The position numbers and the translations under genes were made by a program. Below are positions 12,052 through 21,509 of a DNA stretch of 64,000 nt, one piece after another. Source of the stretch: Anagrus nilaparvatae. Taxonomy: Eukaryota > Arthropoda > Insecta > Hymenoptera > Mymaridae. Each line of letters starts with the position of its first letter. Within the stretch, counting starts at the first letter, position 1. The stretch lies in contig JAKSXM010000040.1 of the NCBI GenBank assembly GCA_022575985.1, positions 11,674,001 to 11,738,000 on the forward strand. The letters run 5' to 3'. A model generated the notes under the pieces. It was not told where the DNA came from. It did not search any database and saw nothing but the letters and a program-made list of their open reading frames with translations.

Positions 12052-14050
12052 TTTACTCCTGTCAAAATGCGGGAGGGGGGATCGAAACCTGTCAAAAGGC
12101 TAAAATTTGCTCTATTATATGGCTCGTTGAATCCGAATTCTGTGTCCAATAGGGTTGGAGATCACCCTTAAATAATAAAATAGGAGAACACCCTTAAATC
12201 AGCAAAAACTACCCCTTTTTAGGGGTTTCTTTTGCAAAATTTTGAAAGTAAATTTAATATGGTAAAATATATTTTTTTACGATGGATAAAGATATTGCGA
12301 TTTGTTTATAGTCGACCAAAATTAGGATATATGGGCTAATTATAGAGAGTGAAAACTACCTCCAAAATTTCAAAAAATAGGAAAAACATAATCGAGAACA
12401 TAATAAAAGATTATTTTTTTACTTTTTTTCGTGTAGCAAGTATTTGCAAATATTTTATGCTATTTTAACCATCATAAAATGTATTCATCTCTCCCCGGGG
12501 GGGAGGTGTTACAACAACCCCTAAATTTATACATACATAAAAACCATGGGCGCCATTCACTGGTCATAACTGTTGTGGTCCATCCGGGTCAATTCTCAGA
12601 ACCTTAAAATCTAGATTTTTTTGAAAACAGGCCCATAAACATTTAATTTCAGATTCGTAAAATTAAAATACATCAAAATTTAGAATAGGATAATTTTATA
12701 AATTCATTTTATGAAACCTTGTATTTCAGGGTAAATTTATGCTTTTTACAAATAATAACTTTTGATATTTCATCAAATTTGAAACTAATTAGGAATTCTG
12801 ACGTATCAATTTTTCAATCCTTATAGTTTGTATTATTCTACAACAAAAAATTCTTATAAATAATGAATTGATAGTAAATCACGAACGAAAGATGCTAGCT
12901 AAAAAATATTCATTTTATCATATAACTAAACGTGGTATACCTTTAAATACTCACATACTAAATATCAGCATTATTGATAGAAAATTATTGAAAAATTTTT
13001 TTATCAATTTTCTAAGAATTTTTTTAATCCGAATATTGTGTAATGTTGTTATAAACACAAAATAATTGAAAAAAGTGGATTTTATAAATATTTCTCGAAT
13101 CTAAAAAAATGCCGGAGCCGGAGGATAAAATTCTTACACTTGATTTTTGGAATTCGGAAAATTGCCCAGATTGGACAACAACAATTATGACCTGTGAGTG
13201 GCACCCAAAACCATGATAAAATAATTTTGTTTTACTTTTTTTTTGTGGAATCAAGTATTTAAAATGTTTTATCCTATTTTAAACATCTTAAAAGTTATTC
13301 ACCTAAAACAACCCCTAAATTTATACATGCATAAAAACCATAATAAAATTTTATTATCAATATTGTTGTTGTTTATATCGCCCATGATTTTTTTAAATAT
13401 ATAACTATTATTTTCTTTACTTTTTTATTGAGGAATAAAAAATAAAATTTTATCATGGTTTTTATGTATACATAAATTTAGGGGTAGTTTTGACCCCCCG
13501 GGGGGTGAATACATTTTATGATAGTTGAAATAGCATAAAATATTTTTAAATACTTAACTCCACAAAAAAAAGTAATAAAATAAACTTTTATCATGTTTTT
13601 TCTATTTTTTTAAATTTATGGAGTAGTTTTAACCCTCTATAATTAATTAATCAAAAATGACTTCTACGTCCCTATTAGTAAATTATAATATTTCAAGAAT
13701 TTAACGATCAATAATGGAACCACAATGTATTTTTATAAATAATAAAAATTTATTTTCTTTCCTCTATAATTAGCCCATATATCCTAATTTTTGTCAATTA
13801 TAAAAAAATCGCAGTATCTTCTTAATATATCATGAAAAAATAAAATATATTTGGCCATATTAGCTTTACTTTCGCAACTTTGTAAAAGCCCCCTAAAAAG
13901 GGTTAGTTTTTGCTGATTTAAGGCTGTTCCCCTATTTTCCAGCCCTATTGGACACCAGATTCGGATTCAGTGACCGAAAAAACATATAGTAGAGCAAATA
14001 TCAACCTGTCAACAGATTTCTACCCCAAACCCGCATTTCGACTGGAGTAT
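12052..14050. mobile_element. Diverged inverted-repeat element of about 2 kb
   Basis: The arms pair around an axis near 13050. ACTCCTGTCAAAATGCGGG near 12055 pairs with CCCGCATTTCGACTGGAGT near 14030; CCAATAGGG (12146) pairs with CCCTATTGG (13943); TTAGGATATATGGGC (12322) pairs with GCCCATATATCCTAA (13773). Arms have many substitutions, so this copy is older than the 2.1-6.9 kb one. A piece of the arm (the CCCCTAAATTTATACATGC stretch) occurs again near 13310, giving an internal direct repeat. No coding region was found. Confidence 0.75.
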
Positions 14051-14471
14051 TTGTCAATTTTCTCTCGCTCTTTTTTAAACTACCATTAACCCTTTCCAAA
14101 ATACAACATGTGGTGCCGGGCACGGTATTTTCCGAAAATTTTTGATAATTTTTAAACGAAGCATTGTTGAATAATTATCCAAAATAAATTTTTTAGCAAA
14201 GCTTTGTAAAATTTGTAGATTTAATAATAATAATAATTAAGCTTTTTACGAAAATTATATTATTATAACAAATTCTTTTAATTTAATTTTTTTTTTATTT
14301 CTATAAATATAAAATTTAAAAATTGTAAACATTTCTGTCATTGTATTGCTAGCATATATTATTATTATTATTATTACTATATCATATACAAATAAATAAT
14401 ACGTGTGTGTCATTTGTTTGTATAACAATTTTGTACAACTAATAACCTAATTTCATTTTTTTTTATTTTAC

Positions 14472-14929
14472 ATATTTATTTTCTTTTTTAATGTGAAAAT
14501 TAATTTAAAATTCGATTCTTTCAATTATTACTCAAAACTTTTAATTATTATTTGACTTTTAATTCATGTTGTATATTTTTTCAATTTTTATTTTAACTTT
14601 TATTTTTTTTTTAATTCAAAATTTTCGCGCCATTTAAGTGGACCAATCAGGTTGTGAATAAACGCGGTCGCAATGGCGGTTTGTTTTTTATAGAAATAGA
14701 ATATTTATTTTCTTTTTTAATGTGAAAATTAATTTAAAATTCGATTCTTTCAATTATTACTCAAAACTTTTAATTATTATTTGACTTTTAATTCATGTTG
14801 TATATTTTTTCAATTTTTATTTTAACTTTTATTTTTTTTTTAATTCAAAATTTTCGCGCCATTTAAGTGGACCAATCAGGTTGTGAATAAACGCGGTCGC
14901 AATGGCGATTTGTTTTTTATAGAAATAGA
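14472..14929. repeat. Tandem duplication, two copies of 229 bp
   Basis: Copies 14472-14700 and 14701-14929 are almost identical (one GGCGG/GGCGA difference seen near their ends). Each contains TTTTCGCGCC and CCAATCAGG, the latter a CCAAT-box-like element. The near identity points to a recent duplication. Confidence 0.9.
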
Positions 14930-15510
14930 ATAGTAAAAAAAGTTTAAAAAGTTGTTTTAAATTACGCGCTTAAATTTAAACTAGAAGACTTTAAGTAGTA
15001 TAGTTAGGTTAGTCCAGGGTTATTCTGCTAGTCGACTGCACTAGGTTAATGGCTGTGTTTATAAATTTGTTATTATTTTTTTCAGATATGTTTTTAATTC
15101 TTTGGGTGGATATAGTTAAATAAACAAAAGTTTGATTCAGATAAGTATAAAAAGTTTTAATATTTTTTTTTAATTTATGTAAAGAACGTAATTTCTTTGT
15201 TTTTATTTTTCAGCATTGCAATTGTGTTTATGGCAATACATATTATACAAGTGATGATTAAAATGATGTTTACAAATACATTTGTTAAGTTATCCTTTCA
15301 AATAATATTTTAAGTGTGTATATGTATTAAATTTTATTTTTATTTCTCTAGTTGTTACTGATATTTGCTTTTTTTTTAGGGTTTTTAAGTTCATTTTTTG
15401 GCACCAGGAATCAGTATTTTTGTGATTAGCTGACAACAACAGAATGAAGCTTAGTTGAATTGAAGAAAGCACAACTAGATGCTGTAAAACAAGCTTTGAA
15501 CCAAGCTTCT
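14930..15510. other. Intergenic sequence, no gene recognised
   Basis: AT-rich sequence with only short frames and no repeat structure that I could align. Confidence 0.4.
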
Positions 15511-15850
15511 TTTTTATTCAACGAGTTGTTCTAGAAAATTACTAATTTTAGTTAATTTTTAGGTATTATCGGAAATCAGTTTTTTGGACATTTATCTGCA
15601 AGGACTTGATGAAATCACTTGAAATTGAAATCCATGAAACTAGATCTGATTTAAAAAAATTTGGTCTAAGGGATTTTTTATTCATCGAGTTGTTCCAGAA
15701 GTTTACTATTTTTAGTTCATTTTTAGGTAACGGAAACCAGTTTTTTGGACATTTCTCTGCAAGGACTTAATGAAATCACTTGAAATTGAAAACCCTGCAA
15801 CTAGATCTGGTTTCAAAAAATGTGGTCTAAGGGATTTTTGATTCATCGAG
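15511..15850. repeat. Tandem repeat of about 163 bp, two copies plus the start of a third
   Basis: Units begin near 15511, 15675 and 15836 with TTTTTATTCAACGAGTTGTT-like sequence and share GGACATTTCTCTGCAAGGAC and GGTCTAAGGGATTTTT. Divergence between copies is moderate. Confidence 0.85.
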
Positions 15851-16012
15851 TAAGTTCTGAGATCTTGAGGATACACTTTCTCGAACATACATCCCTACAC
15901 ACACCAGGGCAATATAAGCATTTAGAGGCATCCGAATGACCTGGGGACCAAATTTCTCCACGAATTAGACAATTTAGAAACTTTTCCGTTTTTTGACCTG
16001 ACAAACTTATAA

Positions 16013-16056
16013 GGCACGATTTCATCTATGTATTGCATACATAGGGTGATCGTGCC
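16013..16056. repeat. Small hairpin GGCACGAT...ATCGTGCC
   Basis: An 8-bp outer stem and an inner stem CTATGTA/TACATAG sit in 44 bp. It lies at the edge of an open frame with several Cys codons (15843-16025, minus) that I do not trust as a gene. Confidence 0.7.
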
Positions 16057-16184
16057 TAAAAAGTACAAAAATAATATCCCTTTCTTTTTCTACGAGAGTT
16101 ATAATTTTAGGAAATTTGTTAAAATCATAGAAGTTAAGGTTAAAAAATTACTTATTTTTTCTTTTTGTTCGTGGAATACATTTG

Positions 16185-17327
16185 AACCCTTATGTACCCG
16201 GTAGAATTTACTTACACCTCAATTTTCTTACTACTCGGTGGAGCACCCGGGTACTACGCTGCATTTATTTGTTTAATAAATGTCTTTCAAGTTAAAATAT
16301 TTTATTCTTGCGTAGTAAGAATTTAAATTTAAATGTTATTATTGCCATTTTAAAACATAGTTTAATAATTTTTCCTTGAAATTTGAAGAATAGGAAGGGG
16401 AAACTAACGTAACATGAAAAGAGACGCGTAATTTTGGCGTGTGCGCATTTTTTCATTATAATAAAAGAACAGATGTAAAAACATAAAGTAAGAAAATTAA
16501 TAATGGTTATAAATATATTCTGCTAGTATCCTTCCAAATTTCATGTACAATAATAATATGGTTTGTAAGTTATAAGCATTTTGGTAAAGCGTACATGCGT
16601 ATTTTTAAAATGGACTCAGACTAATATCTCCTATCTCCGACAAAATTTTTAGCTAAAAATTTTTTTACATACTTATGATGGTTCAATAATGATGTCTACT
16701 TAGGCTCATTGCTACAGCTCTTCCCTAATTGGAGAATTTACATGATTACTTTTGGCCGCTAAATATTTTACGAGCATGCATTATAGCTTCGGTCTGAGGC
16801 TAATATCTCCCATCTCCGACAAAATTTTTGACTAAAAATATTTTTACTTACTTATGAATATCCAACAATGATAAATTTAACCATTTCAAATGTTTAATAA
16901 ACGTTTAATACATAAAAAAGCATATATAAGTAGTATAGTACCCGGGTACACCACCATCCATTATAGCTTCGGTCTGAGGCTAAAATCTCCCATCTCAGAC
17001 AAAATTTTTGGCTAAACATTTTTTTACGTACTTATGAATGTCCAACAATGATAAATTTAACAATTCCAAACTTTTAATACATAAAAAAAGCATATATAAG
17101 TAGTATAGTACCCGGGTACTCCACCGGGTCAGGAGTGTACTTTGTTTTAACGATTTTATTTTTTATATTTAAACAATTTTTTTCATGCGCAGTATGCAAA
17201 ATTCTATTTGAAATTAGTTGTTTGAAGCTGGCCTAAAAGCTCAGTTCAAAATTATAAGTCGAATCCGAGAAATCGGCAATTTCCGGCCAAAATAGTACCC
17301 AGGTACTCCACCGGGTACATAAGGGTT
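16185..17327. mobile_element. Inverted-end element with internal repeats of about 175 bp and CCCGGGTAC motifs
   Basis: The ends are inverted copies: AACCCTTATGTACCCGGT (16185-16202) and ACCGGGTACATAAGGGTT (17310-17327). Between them, a unit containing CGGTCTGAGGCTAATATCTC and CATATATAAGTAGTATAGTA is repeated about three times (16610-17130), two copies ending in AGTACCCGGGTACNCCACC. The GTACCCGGGTAC core is itself a perfect palindrome and occurs in variant form at both ends and inside. No coding sequence was found. Confidence 0.75.
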
Positions 17328-17344
17328 AAACCAATTAAGCTTTT

Positions 17345-17382
17345 GAAAGATAAATAATTAATTAATTAATTATTTATCTTTC
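17345..17382. repeat. Perfect 38-bp palindrome
   Basis: GAAAGATAAATAATTAATT is followed immediately by its reverse complement. It lies just outside the 16185-17327 element. Confidence 0.9.
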
Positions 17383-17799
17383 GAGTATCATAACCTATAG
17401 TACCAATAACTTGGTGACTTATTAATTCTATTTAAAAACGGTTTTTAAAAGTGCCCTATAAATAAACATAGGTACCTAATTTAATTTTTATATTTTATAC
17501 AAACTATTTTATTTGGTATAATAAATTTAGAAGGATCTGATTTTTTAGCTTTTTTTAATTAACCGCACATTTTTTATATAAAAAAAAAGTTTTATTATTA
17601 AAACATTTAAAAATTATTTTTGGTATTTATAATAAAAAATATATATGACTAAAAATTTTGAGGTTTTATATTTAAAATTTTGTTTTTATCACAATATTCA
17701 TGCTATAACCTAACTTCATAAAATTATAAATAAATTTTCAAATTTAAAATGAAAACATTTGAGCAATGCATTTTTATTAACCAATCAGGAGAGGTTTTT

Positions 17800-18540
17800 A
17801 GCTATAACAATGTAAATACACTCAGAGAAAAATATAGTGAAAATGAGTCAACTCGTATAGTCGTAGGTAAAGCGCATAGTGTTCACGACTCTTGCGGTAT
17901 AGTTATTTTCTCCTTACCGGCGAGTCACGATACTATCCGAGCTGCCCGTATATAGAATCGGTGTAACCTCCCCTTTTTTTATTATATAAAATCAGGTATA
18001 AAATATAGGTACAAGTAATATTGCAGATTGCTTAATATCTTATGTTAAAAAATAATTAACTTAATTAATTATTATTTATTTTCTTTAATTGTGTAAATAA
18101 AGTTTATAGGAATACATTTTTTGGTAACAATTTTAAAGTATTTTACTATATATTATTTTGTAAAATATTTAAGAAAAAACAATAGATAATTAAGTAATTT
18201 ATTATTAAATAATTTAATAATTATAATAAGCGATAATTTCAATAATCAAGTTAAAATTTTAAAGCTTTCTTTAACGGCGCTTTAATTTTTAATATAATTT
18301 ATACACGTGCTGACTTTAAAAAAAGGGGTGGTGATTGTTACTTGAGCATACTATTCGCGACTCTTTAGAAAAGTTATTTTGTCTATTCTTTGAGAGTCGT
18401 GAACACTGGCCGCTGATCGAGTCCTTGCGTCTATAATATACTGTCGCCACGAGTCGAGTTACGACGAGTGTATATGACTATGATGAAAAAACAGTCGTTT
18501 TCACTATATTTTTCTCTGAGTGTAGTTATTGTATCGAAGT
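17800..18540. mobile_element. Inverted-repeat element of about 0.7 kb
   Basis: CTCAGAGAAAAATATAGTGA (17821-17840) pairs with TCACTATATTTTTCTCTGAG (18501-18520), and GTGTTCACGACTCT pairs with AGAGTCGTGAACAC further in. The axis is near 18170 and the interior is AT-rich. The 68-codon frame at 17749-17955 runs through the left arm and is best read as chance. Confidence 0.7.
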
Positions 18541-18652
18541 CATGTACTTTTTAGGATAGGATTCTATATTATGTTACTTTAACTTTGAATTAAAATTATT
18601 AATGTGCAATTTAATAAATAATGTTGAGAGATTATTAATAGTACCAGGAAAG

Positions 18653-18670
18653 ACCGAGCTCCGCTCGGGT
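18653..18670. repeat. Small hairpin ACCGAGC-TCC-GCTCGGGT
   Basis: A 7-bp GC-rich stem in AT-rich DNA. Such hairpins occur near the 3' ends of some retroposons, but none is identified here. Confidence 0.5.
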
Positions 18671-19151
18671 TATATTTACGTTTGGGTTAAGTCACATTTA
18701 TTTGCATAGAATAAGTTTTCAATAAAACATAATGTAGCCCAGGACTTAAATCGAAAAAAATATGTTTTTATTTTAAAAAACACCGGATATTCTATTTTTC
18801 TAATAAATTTAATTTTTGTCAGATCTAGCGTGTACTTCCAATCTTTTTTCTGGAAAGACTAAATATCTCAAAATAAAATTAAAAAACAAATTTTGATTCA
18901 CAAATTTTTTTATAAAAACCGATATTTTAATAATAATTATACTTTTTATTATAATTGCAAAAAGTTGACCGATTTTTAAAAATCAAGTTTTGTTTTCCTC
19001 AGCTTCAAAAAATTTTCAATAATAGCATTGTTTCAACAATAGCATTTTTTTTATAATTTTTAATTAATTAATTGCGTTTATTTATTTACTTACATTTTTT
19101 ATTCTATTATGTAAATTATATAAAAACACATAATAAAAAAAAAACTAATAA

Positions 19152-19400
19152 AGCAATAAAAAAAAGGTCTTTTCAAGTGGGATAATAAAAAAAAAAAAGG
19201 AACAGCGATGTTTCATAAATATACATCGAAAATTAACGAAAACACCGACAACCCCTATGTATAAGCATATGAGATGGCTGATTTATGAAAACTCGCAGAA
19301 AATGAATTTTCACGAAATTGTGACCTATACCGATGGATTCCTTGTTATGAAAAACTCGAAAATGCTTGATCTGAAAAAAATCGCTCCGTTGGTTTTTTAG
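19152..19400 (+). CDS. Unrecognised open frame, possibly a terminal exon
   Basis: The open frame ends in a TAG at 19398-19400. From 19206, after an AG that could be a splice acceptor (GGAACAG), it reads 64 codons of well-mixed composition, with stretches such as MRWLIYENSQKMNFHEIVTY and TDGFLVMKNSKMLDLKK. This differs from the Lys/Phe/Asn-heavy chance frames elsewhere in the window. I do not recognise the family. No upstream exon was located. It could be a fragment of a host gene or of a transposon. Confidence 0.25.
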   Translation, partial: SNKKKVFSSGIIKKKKEQRCFINIHRKLTKTPTTPMYKHMRWLIYENSQKMNFHEIVTYTDGFLVMKNSKMLDLKKIAPLVF

Positions 19401-19670
19401 ATAGCCGAAGCATACAACGCGTTTAAATATATAGGATAGGATAACTTTTTATTTACTAGCTACTTACTGTATAATTATTTTTATTTCAAATTTTGTAAAA
19501 ATCACATAAAAAATGTATTCTTTTTAAAAAAGGGAAACCGTTTATAAATAAATAAAGAAAAATAAAATAAAAAAATAATGTCAACTTGACGAAATTTCGA
19601 CCTGTCAATTAAATCGTGATGATGAAACTTGATCAACTCTTTTTGTCTGGGATTAAATCATTAACAATGT

Positions 19671-19966
19671 CTATTTACATGGAAGAACTTGAAGTATACC
19701 TACTTCAACAACAAATACTTTAAAAAAAAATGTTTGAGCGCCTTCAGAAATAATAGGGAAACCAACCCACCGTTTGCTTGATGTAAACGTTTTATACATC
19801 GGATGCAAAGTGTTTTTGTCTCCACCTTTATGCTAAATTAAAAAATTCAATTTATTTTCCTCATAAATATAACTAAACGGGTTATGATGCTTCAAATTGC
19901 ATTCACAGGTATAGTCTTTTGTAAGTGTGATTAGGTGCACAGATTTGTGGGGATCAAAAACTTACA
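19671..19966 (-). pseudogene. Unrecognised coding remnant with one in-frame stop
   Basis: On the minus strand one frame reads through DPHKSVHLITLTKDYTCECN and LKHHNPF, meets a TAG at 19833-19835, then continues in the same frame with HKGGDKNTLHPMYKTFTSSK and RWVGFPIISEGAQTF to a TAG at 19671-19673. The two halves sharing a frame and the balanced composition argue for real ancestry. The stop is preceded by an intron-like AT stretch ending in TTTAG. It lies downstream of the Ubc12 exons on the same strand but does not match the rest of Ubc12. The family is unknown. Confidence 0.3.
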
Positions 19967-20325
19967 TTTAGAACTAAAAAATTGTTTGCAACATCTTAAA
20001 TCCTGGTAACAGTCTCCATTTCTTTTTTATTTATACTAAGAACATGTCAAATATAAGTCTTAAAATTTTTAACTTAGGCTTATTACATCAGTGTGACCTA
20101 ACTCCATAGGAAAATCTACCATACTTACTCTATTGAATTGTATGTAAAATAGATGGAAGATGCCCATGTAAAAAAAGTTTTTTGCCAAATAATAAAATTA
20201 AAAGTAGAAAACAAAATACATTTTCAAAAAATAACAGATACTGTATTTAAAAGATCAAAAAAGCAGTAAAAATTTATAAATTTTTAAATAAATCATAAAT
20301 AAATTAATATTTTTAATAAACATAC

Positions 20326-20631
20326 CTCATCCGGGCAAATAATTAATTTAAAAGATAATAAGTCATCAGGATCTGGAAATTCTGTAGTACAAGTCTTTGG
20401 TAAATTCAGTTCACTTATATCTAAAAATTATTTAAAAAAAAAAGTAACAAAATACTTATAGTATAGAAATTCAAATCAAAAATAATAAAAATATTTACAA
20501 AACATAAAAATTTATTAATCATAACTACCTTTAGTAATTCTTAACTGAGCAGCAGATGCTTTTTTATGATTTCCAGGTTTCGGAGTCTCTCCATCTTTTT
20601 TAGCTTGTTTTAAAGAAAATAATTTTATCAT
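20326..20631 (-). CDS. Ubc12: NEDD8-conjugating enzyme Ubc12, coding exons 1 and 2 (catalytic exons not found)
   Basis: Exon 1 is 20529-20631: it starts [20 protein letters not shown] and ends AAQLRITK at a GTAGTT donor. Exon 2 is 20326-20420: it follows a TTTTTAG acceptor, joins in phase 1 and reads [20 protein letters not shown] then [12 protein letters not shown] to a GTATGT donor. Ubc12 (UBE2M) takes NEDD8 from the NAE1-UBA3 E1 through its N-terminal docking peptide, the MIKLFSLKQ stretch seen here, and passes it to cullins; it acts in cytoplasm and nucleus. The rest of the UBC fold with the active-site Cys (family context NVCLNILRE) should follow at lower coordinates. I could not find it between 1 and 20325. 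So the gene either has a very long intron reaching beyond the window or is a broken copy. The recognition of these two exons is firm. Confidence 0.9.
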
Positions 20632-21292
20632 ATTTAAGACATCAATATTTAAAAATAAAAAACAAAGAGATTACAGCATATAATTTAAGAATTTTCCAAA
20701 TGAGATAATATTATGAGTATAATCCATCTACAAAAATTACATCTGCATTGCTAGTTTTAAATAATGAAGACAGAAAGCAGAAGTATTAAGAAAAATTATA
20801 ATTTGATTCAGTACATGGTTCAACAGTCAACTTATATCAAAATACTATACATCAGGTTTATATTCAGTGAAGTAAAGAAGGTATGATAAGTATAAGACTA
20901 GGGGAAAATATGGGAGAGGGGACTAAACTAAAGTGGCGCTAATGCATCATTCGAGATAGTGAAAACTAGACCGCAAGGAATCCTTACTCGGATTCCGCTC
21001 GACATTTAATCGTACGACCAGTTTTTTGATATTTATTTTATTTTGGTACAGTATTAAGGGAGTATAAGCAACGAATATATAGTATGTATATTCGTTGGTA
21101 TAAGCGTAGAGCTATTACAAAACAGATGTTTAAAATATTTGGTGAAAACGTTCTTTTCCTAACAAAAGTAACCGGCTGGTTTCGGCTGGTTTCACCTGAT
21201 TTCATCTGTTATCAATGAGTTTTAACCAGAAAAATAGTTTTAATTCTTAAAAAAAGAAAATTTCCGGGAAAATAAAGAAAATTCAATCCTGA
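20632..21292. other. Upstream flank of Ubc12 exon 1, then unassigned sequence
   Basis: The 5' UTR and promoter of Ubc12 would lie here. No TATA box stands out from the AT-rich background. A short palindrome AACGAATATA..TATATTCGTT occurs near 21070-21096. Confidence 0.35.
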
Positions 21293-21509
21293 CTCGCACA
21301 AAAAAAAACATAATGATTTATCATCATGTTTTATCATATGGTTGGACCATATGGTAAATCATTATGATTTATAATATGATTTACCATAAGGTATATATTA
21401 TTGATAAAATAATTTCTGTTATCTCCTGGAGAACCTTCGGGATAAAAATGAACCCTCCTAGGAAAAGCTGATATCCTGGAGGTATAATTTTCATTTTTTC
21501 ACCCCAACA

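Noticed and set aside
17749..17955. 68-codon frame starting MKTFEQCIFINQSGEVFSYN
   Set aside because: Most of it lies within the left arm of an inverted repeat (mate 18360-18540), and no family is recognisable.
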